In this document: positions 7,923-15,431 of the stretch, piece by piece
How the letters are laid out: every line of letters begins with the position of its first letter
Position numbering within the stretch: position 1 is the first letter of the stretch
DNA from: Oscillospiraceae bacterium
Lineage (GTDB): Bacteria > Bacillota > Clostridia > Oscillospirales > Ruminococcaceae
DNA: 64,000 nucleotides
Reading direction: 5' to 3'
Assembly (NCBI GenBank): GCA_004556975.1
Contig: SFFD01000002.1
Coordinates: 83,412-147,411 of the forward strand
The notes under the pieces: generated by a model
Database searches by the model: none
The model's input: the letters and a program-made list of their open reading frames with translations, nothing else
Told to the model about the DNA's origin: nothing
Program-made: the position numbers and the translations under genes

Positions 7923-8395
7923 TCCTTTGCCGCGGCCTTTGTGCTTCTCAAATAAAGCTTGACAAGCCGCGGTCGGTTGTATCTTTGAATAAGAATAAAC
8001 GGAAGGTTACCCAAAAGAACATATACGGCGTATACGATTGCGCCGCCGGCGCCGGGCCAAATCCAAAGGCAGTAAAGCCCCGTAAGGCAAAGCAAAAAAT
8101 GAGTAACCTCCGCCTCGCAGGTTTCAAGAATCATCACCATAAGCCTTTTGCTGTCAACACTTCCGCAAAGGTTCTTTGCCGGCATAAGCTTTTTAAAGAC
8201 CTTGCTCATATCAGGCACCTTGTTCTGCCATTTGTTAATGCCTATCTTTGTATAAATTTTTCCGTTATTTTCAAACCCAAAGCTTTTAAACGGAAAATGG
8301 TCGTATTTAAAAACAGTTTTCGGGACTGCCCGCCCGATAAAGAAAAATAAAGTTCCGGTAACGGCAAAATATATTGCGCAATACAGTAATTTCAC
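7919..8395 (-). CDS. Glycosyl-4,4'-diaponeurosporenoate acyltransferase-like (CrtO family) membrane protein
   Basis: 158-residue protein with an N-terminal helix, the signature region YTKIGINKWQNKVPD, an ETCEAEVTHF motif and two C-terminal helices ending in NLPFILIQRYNRPR. This pattern matches the CrtO family, whose staphylococcal member acylates glycosylated carotenoid. The GTG at 8395 is chosen because GGGGAGG lies just upstream; a longer frame would run into the preceding gene. No carotenoid genes are present, so acylation of a glycolipid made by the overlapping glycosyltransferase is the more likely role here (inference). Confidence 0.65.
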   Translation of the reverse strand: MKLLYCAIYFAVTGTLFFFIGRAVPKTVFKYDHFPFKSFGFENNGKIYTKIGINKWQNKVPDMSKVFKKLMPAKNLCGSVDSKRLMVMILETCEAEVTHFLLCLTGLYCLWIWPGAGGAIVYAVYVLLGNLPFILIQRYNRPRLVKLYLRSTKAAAKE

Positions 8396-8411
8396 AGGTC
8401 CCTCCCCAAAA

Positions 8412-9005
8412 TCAGTCGTCGTCAATTTCGACGTATCTGTCGTTGTCATCGGAAAGCTGGTGGTCGATTATTTTAACGGTAAAAACAGCTACGATAAGGT
8501 TAAGTATTCCGTCCGCAAATACTGAAATTCCAAGGAATACGGTAAGCATTCTTGCTGCCTGCGCCGGGCGGATAATAAGCAAAACGCCCGCCGCCACGGT
8601 AATTACCGCAAACAAAAGGATAAGCCACCATGTGCGAATTCCAAACGGCTTTGAATCAATGGCAATCTGAATTTTAAAAAGCCCGTCGCAAAGTACAGCA
8701 ATGCCTATTACAATGCAGAAAAAGCTAACCAGATGTTCCGGATTTACAAGCACGATTATGCCAAGCGCAATAAGAAGCCCGCCGAAGGCAAGGTCATACT
8801 GAAAAGCAAGCCGGAATAAATCCTTTGAAAAATATCCTATTATTTTTACTATGCCGAAAACAATCATTCCTATTCCCAACATGATTCCTATGGCGGTAAG
8901 AGAAAGATCCGGCATGGCAAAAAGCAAAATGCCAAGGACGCAATAAAGCACCGAAAGAACAATATAGCCGATTTTTGCGGCTTTCATAGGTAAAACTGAA
9001 CGCAT
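8412..9005 (-). CDS. HdeD/DUF308-family membrane protein
   Basis: 197-residue protein with six hydrophobic helices in pairs and a glycine-rich LGIGMIVFGIVKIIGY-type repeat, typical of the DUF308/HdeD family (acid-resistance-associated in enterobacteria, function unknown in Firmicutes). The C-terminus is acidic and cytoplasmic (DNDRYVEIDDD). The ATG at 9005 follows GGGAGGT at 6-nt spacing; an upstream ATG overlaps that site. It is the first gene of the three-gene minus-strand cluster. Confidence 0.75.
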   Translation of the reverse strand: MRSVLPMKAAKIGYIVLSVLYCVLGILLFAMPDLSLTAIGIMLGIGMIVFGIVKIIGYFSKDLFRLAFQYDLAFGGLLIALGIIVLVNPEHLVSFFCIVIGIAVLCDGLFKIQIAIDSKPFGIRTWWLILLFAVITVAAGVLLIIRPAQAARMLTVFLGISVFADGILNLIVAVFTVKIIDHQLSDDNDRYVEIDDD

Positions 9006-9137
9006 AAGGTTACCTCCCAAAATTTCTAATGCGTATTATACATAATTCTGAAATGAAATAAAATAGTCAAAAATCGGTATTTGTCTGAAAACAGTACATG
9101 AACAAAAAACGTAAAGCTGTCAAAGCCGGCGCTTTTA

Positions 9138-9166
9138 TTGCAATCCTGCGCGGATTGTAGTATAAT
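9138..9166 (+). promoter_or_regulatory. Promoter for pepF
   Basis: TTGCAA (9138-9143), 17-bp spacer, TATAAT (9161-9166), 31 bp upstream of the ATG. Confidence 0.75.
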
Positions 9167-9197
9167 ATTAAAGTAAAATTTTATATGGAGGTATAAA

Positions 9198-10988
9198 ATG
9201 GATATTTTAAAGAGAAGCGAAGTTCCGGAAGAGTTCACCTGGAACCTCGGCGATATGTTTGAAAGCGATGAAGCATGGCTTAAAGAGTATGACGCTCTTA
9301 AAGAGTACCCCGCAAAAATCGCGGAATTTCAGGGCAAGCTGGGCGAATCCGCCGAAAATCTGCTTGCGTTTATGAAATTAAGCGACGAAATTCAGGTTCG
9401 TCTTTCCGTGTTTCACGGCTACGCCAACTGCAAAGGCGATGAGGATACCGGCAACAGCAAATATCAGGATTTCAGAGGAAAAGCAACCTCGGTTCTCGTT
9501 TCCGTAATGAGCGCAATGGCATTTTCCACTCCCGAAATCATGGAAATTCCCGACGACAAAATCGAACAGTTCTATAAGGACGAGCCGGAGCTTAATACTT
9601 ACCGCCGCAGCATTTATCAGATTCGCCGCAAAAAAGAACATATTCTTTCCAAAGAGGGCGAAACTCTGCTTGCCGCCGCGGGCGAAATGGCCGAAAGCCC
9701 CGATACTATCGGAAGCACCTTCCGCAATGCGGAGCTTAAATTTCCCTCCGTAACCGATAAAGACGGCGCCGAGCACCAGCTTACCAACGGCTCTTTTGTT
9801 CCGCTTCTTGAAAGCAGCGACGTAAACTTCCGCAAAAAGGTATTTGAAACATATTATAACCGCCTCGGCGAATACAAAAATACCATTGCCGCAACTCTTG
9901 ACGCCCAGTTCAAGCAGCTTTGCTTCTTTGCAAACGCAAGAAAATATCCAAGCACCCTTGCCGCTTCCCTTGACGCCACCGAAGTGCCCACAGAGGTTTA
10001 TCATAACCTTATAAAGGCTGTTCACGCAAACCTTGACAAGATGTATCACTATGTTGCCCTGCGCAAAAAGCTTCTCGGCGTTGACGAGCTGCATATGTAC
10101 GACGTTTACACCCCAATTGTTGCGGACGCCGCAGAGAAAATCACCTTTGAACAGGCAAAGGAAAACGTGCTTGAAGCGCTTCAGGTTCTCGGTCAGGACT
10201 ATGTCGATATTCTTAAAGAGGGCTTTGCAAACCGCTGGATTGATGTCTATGAAAACGTGGGCAAACGCGGCGGCGCATACTCCTCCGGCAGCAGCCGCCC
10301 GCACCCCTATGTGCTGCTGAACCACAAGGACAACCTTGACAGCCAGTTCACCCTTGTTCACGAAATGGGTCACGCGCTTCACAGCTATCACAGCACCAAA
10401 TACCAGCCCACCTGCACAAGCGACTATGTAATTTTTGTGGCAGAGGTGGCTTCCACCTGCAACGAAGTGCTGCTTATGCGCCACCTTCTTGCAAAAACCA
10501 CCGACAAGCGCGAACGCGCCTATCTTATAAATCACTTCCTTGACCAGTTCAAAAGCACCGTTTACCGCCAGACCATGTTTGCCGAATTTGAGCTTGCCAT
10601 GGGCGAAATGGCAGAGCGCGGCGAATCGCTTACGGCGGACGCCCTCTGCAAAAAATATTACGAGCTGAACAAGCTTTATTTCGGCCCCGATATGGTTTCG
10701 GACGAGGGCATTGCTCTTGAATGGGCAAGAATTCCTCATTTCTTCTATAACTATTATGTGTTCCAGTACGCCACCGGTTTTTCTGCCGCAGTTGCGATTG
10801 CCAACCGTATTCTGGAGCTTGGCGAGCCGGCAGTAAAGGATTATAAAAAGTTCCTTTCCGGCGGAAGCAGCACAGACCCCATCTCTCTTCTCAAAATCGC
10901 CGGCGTGGATATGAGCAGTCCGGAGCCGATAAACTCCGCCCTCAAGCTTTTCGGCGAGCTTGTTGACGAGCTGGAAGAACTGATGTAA
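9198..10988 (+). CDS. pepF: Oligoendopeptidase F
   Basis: 596-residue M3-family zinc metallopeptidase that cleaves short peptides in the cytoplasm. The zinc site HEMGHALHSYH starts near residue 388, with the third ligand region EVASTCNE downstream. Length and the N-terminal helical domain fit PepF. GGAGG precedes the ATG. It is monocistronic, with its own promoter and terminator. A 453-codon open frame on the opposite strand is a shadow of this gene. Confidence 0.95.
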   Translation: MDILKRSEVPEEFTWNLGDMFESDEAWLKEYDALKEYPAKIAEFQGKLGESAENLLAFMKLSDEIQVRLSVFHGYANCKGDEDTGNSKYQDFRGKATSVLVSVMSAMAFSTPEIMEIPDDKIEQFYKDEPELNTYRRSIYQIRRKKEHILSKEGETLLAAAGEMAESPDTIGSTFRNAELKFPSVTDKDGAEHQLTNGSFVPLLESSDVNFRKKVFETYYNRLGEYKNTIAATLDAQFKQLCFFANARKYPSTLAASLDATEVPTEVYHNLIKAVHANLDKMYHYVALRKKLLGVDELHMYDVYTPIVADAAEKITFEQAKENVLEALQVLGQDYVDILKEGFANRWIDVYENVGKRGGAYSSGSSRPHPYVLLNHKDNLDSQFTLVHEMGHALHSYHSTKYQPTCTSDYVIFVAEVASTCNEVLLMRHLLAKTTDKRERAYLINHFLDQFKSTVYRQTMFAEFELAMGEMAERGESLTADALCKKYYELNKLYFGPDMVSDEGIALEWARIPHFFYNYYVFQYATGFSAAVAIANRILELGEPAVKDYKKFLSGGSSTDPISLLKIAGVDMSSPEPINSALKLFGELVDELEELM

Positions 10989-11010
10989 TCAAGCGTCATT
11001 ACAAACAAAA

Positions 11011-11034
11011 AGTCCGGCTTTGCCGGACTTTTTT
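11011..11034 (+). terminator. Intrinsic terminator after pepF
   Basis: AGTCCGGC / GCCGGACT with a 3-nt loop and a T run. Confidence 0.9.
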
Positions 11035-11064
11035 ATACAGTAAAAAAACTGCCGAACAAAAAAT

Positions 11065-11078
11065 CGCACATTTGTTCT
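11065..11078. promoter_or_regulatory. Possible LexA (SOS) box upstream of dinB
   Basis: CGCACATTTGTTCT departs from the Gram-positive GAAC-N4-GTTC core at one position. It lies about 95 bp upstream of dinB, a classic SOS gene, which raises its credibility. Confidence 0.45.
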
Positions 11079-11171
11079 TAAAATTTCCCGGAATCTATTG
11101 CACGCTTTGATAAAAAGGCGTAAAATATACTTATAAAACAGGTGCGAATGCAGAAAGGGGAGCGCGGCTTT

Positions 11172-12347
11172 TTGAAAATTTTCCATGTTGATATGAACTC
11201 GTTTTTTGCCTCGTGCGAACAGGCCGTGAACCCCGAATATGCCAAAAAGCCGCTTGTGGTCTGCGGCGACCCCGAAAACCGCGCCGGAATTGTGCTTGCC
11301 GCAAGCTATGAGGCAAAGGCGTTCGGCATAAAAACCACCATGCTTTGCTATGAGGCAAAGCGCCTTTGCCCGAATGCAATTTTTGTGCCCTGCCGCCACC
11401 GGCTGTATTCTGAAATCAGCCGAAAGGTCATGGCAATTCTTGACGATTTCACCCCGGTAAAGGAGCAGGCCTCAATCGATGAAGCCTACCTTGATATGAC
11501 CGGAACCGAACGGCTTTTCGGCGATTCCGCCGCGGCCGCGCGCCTTATCCAAAAGCGCATTTACGATGAACTGCACATAGGCTGCTCCGTGGGAATTTCC
11601 ACAAACAAGCTGCTTGCAAAAATGGCAAGCGATATGAAAAAGCCCATGGGCATAACGGAGCTTTATGAAAGCGATGTTCCACAAAAGCTTTGGCCGCTTC
11701 CCGTTCGCGAGCTTTTCGGCGTGGGCGGCAAAACCGCCGAAAAGCTGGAGCATTACGGCATAACCACCGTCGGCGGTCTTGCCGCAATGGATGAAGGCTG
11801 GCTTTGCCGTACCTTTGGCCCGGCAACGGCAAAATATCTGCACGAAGCCGCAAACGGCCGCGGCGCAGAAAGCCTTGAGCCGGACGGCACGGTTGAAAGC
11901 CGCTCTGTCGGCAACGAAAATACCTATTCCCGCGATGTCACCTCAATGGAGGAAGCCTTCCGCGAGCTGCTTTTTCTTTGCGACAGCGTGGGATATCGCC
12001 TTCGCAAAGAAAAAAAGCAGGCGCGCTGCGTTACGGTCAAAATAAAATACTACGATTTCAAAGTCGTCACCCGAAGCCGCACTTTGCCGCTGCCATTTTG
12101 CGATACGGATACTCTTTACAAAACCGCTTCGGAGCTTTTTGCCGCCAACTGGAGCAAAAAACCGGTGCGCCTTTTGGGGGTAACCGCTTCCGGCTTTGAC
12201 GAATGCGAACAGATTACGCTGTTTGAAGATTCAGCGGCGGAAAAACACGGCGCGGTTGACGAAAGCGTGGACTCGCTTCGCCGCCGTTTCGGCTATAACA
12301 GCGTTGTGCGCGCTTCGCTTATGGAAAAGAAAAATAAAAAGCTGTAA
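11172..12347 (+). CDS. dinB: DNA polymerase IV (Y-family translesion polymerase)
   Basis: 391-residue error-prone polymerase that bypasses damaged bases. HVDMNSFFASCE carries the first catalytic Asp and the steric-gate region, and SIDEAYLDMTG carries the second acidic pair. The palm/finger, helix-hairpin-helix thumb and little-finger domains follow at normal length, and a QITLF beta-clamp-binding motif lies near the C-terminus. The TTG at 11172 is preferred because AAAGGGGAG is 9 nt upstream; an in-frame ATG at 11148 precedes that site. A near-consensus LexA box lies upstream. Confidence 0.93.
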   Translation: MKIFHVDMNSFFASCEQAVNPEYAKKPLVVCGDPENRAGIVLAASYEAKAFGIKTTMLCYEAKRLCPNAIFVPCRHRLYSEISRKVMAILDDFTPVKEQASIDEAYLDMTGTERLFGDSAAAARLIQKRIYDELHIGCSVGISTNKLLAKMASDMKKPMGITELYESDVPQKLWPLPVRELFGVGGKTAEKLEHYGITTVGGLAAMDEGWLCRTFGPATAKYLHEAANGRGAESLEPDGTVESRSVGNENTYSRDVTSMEEAFRELLFLCDSVGYRLRKEKKQARCVTVKIKYYDFKVVTRSRTLPLPFCDTDTLYKTASELFAANWSKKPVRLLGVTASGFDECEQITLFEDSAAEKHGAVDESVDSLRRRFGYNSVVRASLMEKKNKKL

Positions 12348-12402
12348 AAAATGCACACAAACCGGCATAAAATTACAGATAATCATATTTGGAGGTCTGA
12401 TT

Positions 12403-13020
12403 ATGAAGGTACTTATTTTGAACGGAAGCCCGCGCGCGAACGGAAACACCGCCTTGGCAATAAGAGAGATGGAAAAAGTATTCCGTTCTTCCGGCGTGGA
12501 GGTGGAAACAATACAGGTCGGAAGCAAAAACATCCGCGGATGTATTGCCTGCGGCAGCTGTGCTGGCACCGGAAAATGCGCGTTTGACGACATTGTAAAC
12601 GAAATAGCCGAAAAATTTGAAAAAGCGGACGGTCTTGTTGCGGCAAGCCCGGTTTATTACGCTTCGGCGAACGCGACTCTTGTTGCCTGCCTTGACAGGC
12701 TTTTTTACAGCACCCGCTTTGATAAGACCATGAAGGTCGGCGCAAGCGTTGTGTGCGCAAGAAGGGGCGGCTGCTCGTCATCCTTTGACGAGCTGAACAA
12801 ATATTTTACCATAAGCGGAATGCCGGTGGCTTCAAGTCAGTACTGGAACTCCGTTCACGGCGCGGCAAAGGGCGAAGCGGAGTTTGACGAAGAGGGAAAA
12901 CAGACAATGCGAACTCTTGCGGCAAATATGACTTTTCTTATGAAGAGCATTGCCCTTGGCAAAGAAAAATACGGCCTTCCCGAAAAGGAAGCGAGAACGG
13001 CTACAAATTTCATAAGATAA
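12403..13020 (+). CDS. Flavodoxin-fold NAD(P)H-dependent FMN reductase
   Basis: 205-residue flavoprotein. LNGSPRANGNTA at the N-terminus is the FMN phosphate loop and SPVYYASANA is the second flavin-binding loop. A CIACGSCAGTGKC stretch near residue 50 resembles the compact cysteine cluster of iron-sulfur flavoproteins and suggests redox activity beyond plain flavodoxin. GGAGG lies 7 nt before the ATG at 12403; the longer frame continues back into dinB in another frame. The physiological substrate is unknown. Confidence 0.82.
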   Translation: MKVLILNGSPRANGNTALAIREMEKVFRSSGVEVETIQVGSKNIRGCIACGSCAGTGKCAFDDIVNEIAEKFEKADGLVAASPVYYASANATLVACLDRLFYSTRFDKTMKVGASVVCARRGGCSSSFDELNKYFTISGMPVASSQYWNSVHGAAKGEAEFDEEGKQTMRTLAANMTFLMKSIALGKEKYGLPEKEARTATNFIR

Positions 13021-13026
13021 AATAAA

Positions 13027-13056
13027 AAATCCGGGCCGCACGGCTCGGATTTTTTG
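13027..13056 (+). terminator. Intrinsic terminator
   Basis: AATCCG...CGGATT extended by GCC/GGC, followed by a T run, 8 nt after the flavoprotein stop. Confidence 0.75.
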
Positions 13057-13084
13057 CTTTCAAAAACGCCGAATAACTGAAAAA

Positions 13085-13249
13085 TTATCCTTTGTAAACG
13101 AAAGATTTGCAATCGGTGCACTCACATTTGGTGGGGTTCATTTCGTGAGTGGAAATTTCAATTTTGTCAAGAGAACAATAGTCGCAGTCCTTGCAGTGAT
13201 ATTCACAGTTGTTGACGGTGCAGCGGATATTGGGATTTGCTTCTCTCAT
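13085..13249 (-). CDS. DUF1540 small cysteine-rich protein, 54 aa
   Basis: A short gene with ATG at 13249 and AAAGGAGG upstream. The product starts MREANPNIRCTVNNC and has eight cysteines in CxxxxC/CxxC-type spacing, ending in CTDCKSFVYKG. This is the DUF1540 pattern, a small metal-binding-type domain common in spore-forming Firmicutes and of unknown function. It is divergent from spoIVA, with about 135 bp between the two starts. Confidence 0.85.
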   Translation of the reverse strand: MREANPNIRCTVNNCEYHCKDCDYCSLDKIEISTHEMNPTKCECTDCKSFVYKG

Positions 13250-13321
13250 AAAACAAAATGCCTCCTTTAAAGATTTGCTATTAGTTTTTGCACGGCAAAC
13301 TGATTTATGCAGAAAAAGCGG

Positions 13322-13350
13322 TTCTATTTTTTACGTTTTTTCATATAAAT
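13322..13350 (+). promoter_or_regulatory. Possible sigma-E-type promoter of spoIVA
   Basis: CATATAAAT (13342-13350) resembles a sigma-E -10 (CATACAAT-like), with an AT-rich TCTATTTT about 13 bp upstream. spoIVA is sigma-E dependent in Bacillus. The match is weak and rests on context. Confidence 0.25.
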
Positions 13351-13385
13351 TTTTTGACGAAAAAATTTTTGAGGGAAGGGTAATT

Positions 13386-14864
13386 ATGACAGACACAAAT
13401 GTATATAAAGACATTGCCGCACGCACCGCCGGCGATATATATATCGGTGTTGTCGGTCCGGTTCGCACCGGCAAAAGCACATTTATAAAAAAATTTATGG
13501 AAACGCTGGTTTTGCCCAATATAAATAATGAATATAAAAGGGAAAGGGCAAAGGACGAACTTCCGCAATCCGCCGCCGGAAAAACCATTATGACCACGGA
13601 ACCGAAATTTGTTCCGGAGGAAGCCGCTGAAATAAGCATTGACGGAGAAACCGCCTTCCGCGTGCGGCTTATCGACTGCGTTGGGTATATTGTGCCTTCC
13701 GCCATCGGCTATTTTGAAAACAACGCGCCGCGAATGGTGCTTACCCCGTGGTTTGAGGAAGAAATTCCGTTCAATATGGCGGCGGAAATAGGCACGGATA
13801 AGGTGATAACCGAACATTCAACCATCGGTCTTGTAGTAACCTCCGACGGTTCCATAAGCGAAATCCCCCGCGAGGAATATCACGAAGCGGAACAGCGCGT
13901 AATTGCGGAGCTTAAAGGCCTTGACCGACCCTTTGCGGTGATTCTTAACTGCGCGGAGCCGCAAAGCCCCTCTGCAAAGGCAATCGCGGAAGATATGCAG
14001 CGCGAATACGGCGTGCCTGTGGCTCCGCTTAATTGCCTTAATATGACAGAGGAAGACATAAAGGTAATCCTTTCCGACGTGCTCGGCCGCTTCCCGATAA
14101 AAGAAATTGCCATAGATATGCCCGGCTGGCTTATGAGCCTTGACAGGGAACACTGGCTTAGAAAAGCGGTTCTGGAACCGGCTGTGGCTGCGGCGCGCAG
14201 CATAGGAAAAATATCAGAAGTGCGAAGCCTTTTGCCGGCGCTTGAAGAATGTGAATATGTAAAAGACGCAGCCCTTAAAAATATAAATCTCGGAAGCGGC
14301 CGCGCCGACATTACAATAATGCTGAACCCACAGCTTTTTTATAAGGTGTTAAGCGAAGAAACCGGCATCGACATTGAGGGAGAAAGCTCCCTTATGCCGC
14401 GTATGCGCGAGCTTGCCGAAATAAAACAAAAATATGACCGCATACGCGGCGCCCTCGACCAGGTAGAGGCCGTCGGTTACGGCATAGTTATGCCCTCAAT
14501 TGACGAGCTTACCCTCGAAGAGCCTGAAATTGTGCGCCAGGGCGGACGCTATGGGGTAAAGCTTCGCGCTTCCGCGCCGTCAATTCATATGATGCGCGCA
14601 GATATAACAACAGAAGTAGCGCCGATTGTCGGCAGCGAAAAGCAAAGCGAGGATTTGGTGCGATATCTTCTTGACGAGTTTGAAGAGGACCCGAAAAAAA
14701 TCTGGGAATCCAACATTTTCGGCAAAAGCCTTCATGAACTGGTGAACGAAGGACTGCACACAAAGCTTGCGCGTATGCCGCAGGAGGCGCGGCTGAAACT
14801 TCAGGAAACCATAAGCCGCATAATCAACGAGGGTTGTTCAGGCTTAATCTGTATTATATTGTAA
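13386..14864 (+). CDS. spoIVA: Stage IV sporulation protein A (spore coat morphogenetic ATPase)
   Basis: 492-residue ATPase that polymerises on the outer forespore membrane as the base of the spore coat. Walker A GPVRTGKST is at residues 24-32, preceded by the conserved YKDIAARTAGDIYIGVVG. The middle and C-terminal domains are collinear with the family, and the end (GCSGLICIIL) matches the conserved hydrophobic tail. The ATG at 13386 follows GGGAAGGG; upstream codons of the same frame lie in the intergenic region. This is strong evidence that the organism sporulates. Confidence 0.97.
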   Translation: MTDTNVYKDIAARTAGDIYIGVVGPVRTGKSTFIKKFMETLVLPNINNEYKRERAKDELPQSAAGKTIMTTEPKFVPEEAAEISIDGETAFRVRLIDCVGYIVPSAIGYFENNAPRMVLTPWFEEEIPFNMAAEIGTDKVITEHSTIGLVVTSDGSISEIPREEYHEAEQRVIAELKGLDRPFAVILNCAEPQSPSAKAIAEDMQREYGVPVAPLNCLNMTEEDIKVILSDVLGRFPIKEIAIDMPGWLMSLDREHWLRKAVLEPAVAAARSIGKISEVRSLLPALEECEYVKDAALKNINLGSGRADITIMLNPQLFYKVLSEETGIDIEGESSLMPRMRELAEIKQKYDRIRGALDQVEAVGYGIVMPSIDELTLEEPEIVRQGGRYGVKLRASAPSIHMMRADITTEVAPIVGSEKQSEDLVRYLLDEFEEDPKKIWESNIFGKSLHELVNEGLHTKLARMPQEARLKLQETISRIINEGCSGLICIIL

Positions 14865-14880
14865 TATATCCGGCCATATG

Positions 14881-14912
14881 CCCGGCAGCGTCTGCTGTCG
14901 GGTTTGTTTTTT
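14881..14912 (+). terminator. Intrinsic terminator after spoIVA
   Basis: CCCGGCAGC / GCTGTCGGG (one G-T pair) with a 4-nt loop and a T-rich tail. It overlaps the end of the convergent small membrane protein gene. Confidence 0.75.
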
Positions 14913-15177
14913 ATGCCGCGGTTTTGCAGGCGGCGGCACGGCGAAGCCGGGCCATTTCTCTTTTTCTGCGAAGCTTTTCTGCTTCAATGGCTCTTGTGCA
15001 GTTCGAGGTGCCCCAAACGCCTAAACAGGCGGCAAAAAACGCCGTTCCGCCGTAAATAAAGACCTCTGCGGTGCTTAAAACATCGCTGTCACTCAGTCCT
15101 GCAACGCAGATTGCCGCAAGCACTCCGCACACGGCAAGCACTTTGAATATAAAATTTGAAACGTATGTTCTTTCCAT
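14911..15177 (-). CDS. SOS-controlled small two-helix membrane protein (hypothetical)
   Basis: 88 residues: hydrophobic helix 1 around residues 8-28, a short acidic loop (LSDSDVLS), helix 2 around 38-58, and a strongly basic predicted helix (EAEKLRRKREMARLRR). The ATG at 15177 is chosen because AAAGGAT lies 7 nt upstream. I do not recognise the family. The promoter is bracketed by two perfect GAAC-N4-GTTC LexA boxes, so expression after DNA damage is likely. SOS-induced division inhibitors such as YneA or small membrane toxins are plausible analogies, not identifications. Confidence 0.7.
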   Translation of the reverse strand: MERTYVSNFIFKVLAVCGVLAAICVAGLSDSDVLSTAEVFIYGGTAFFAACLGVWGTSNCTRAIEAEKLRRKREMARLRRAAACKTAA

Positions 15178-15227
15178 TTTAAGCATCCTTTCTTGGGTCA
15201 TATAGGGGGGTGTCCGTTTCGTTTTTT

Positions 15228-15241
15228 AGAACGTCTGTTCT
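15228..15241. promoter_or_regulatory. LexA (SOS) box 1
   Basis: AGAACGTCTGTTCT, with the perfect GAAC-N4-GTTC core, just downstream of the -10 of the small membrane protein promoter, where bound LexA would block transcription. Confidence 0.75.
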
Positions 15242-15254
15242 TATTTCTGCTTTT

Positions 15255-15282
15255 ATTATACACGAAAAAAAATAAAAATCAA
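15255..15282 (-). promoter_or_regulatory. Promoter of the SOS small membrane protein
   Basis: On the minus strand TTGATT (15277-15282), 16-bp spacer, TATAAT (15255-15260). It lies between two LexA boxes. Confidence 0.65.
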
Positions 15283-15301
15283 GGGTTTTTGTCAAAAAAA
15301 T

Positions 15302-15315
15302 CGAACAGTTGTTCA
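15302..15315. promoter_or_regulatory. LexA (SOS) box 2
   Basis: CGAACAGTTGTTCA has the perfect GAAC-N4-GTTC core plus the leading C of the Bacillus consensus. It sits upstream of the minus-strand -35 and about 60 bp from the divergent MATE promoter. Confidence 0.75.
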
Positions 15316-15372
15316 CTTTTTTTAAAATCAAAAGAAAAAAAGCGTCGAAAGGCGCCTTTGCAAAAATAGTTC

Positions 15373-15401
15373 TTGTTATTTATGAAAAAGTGTTATAGAA
15401 T
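15373..15401 (+). promoter_or_regulatory. Promoter of the MATE transporter gene
   Basis: TTGTTA (15373-15378), 17-bp spacer, TAGAAT (15396-15401), followed by GGGAGG and a TTG start. Confidence 0.6.
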
Positions 15402-15431
15402 AGAAGAAGTTTTTGTCGGGAGGACGCTTTT

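Noticed and set aside
9378..10739. Long minus-strand open frame opposite pepF
   Set aside because: Antisense shadow of a clear PepF; no ribosome site, odd composition, no recognisable motif.
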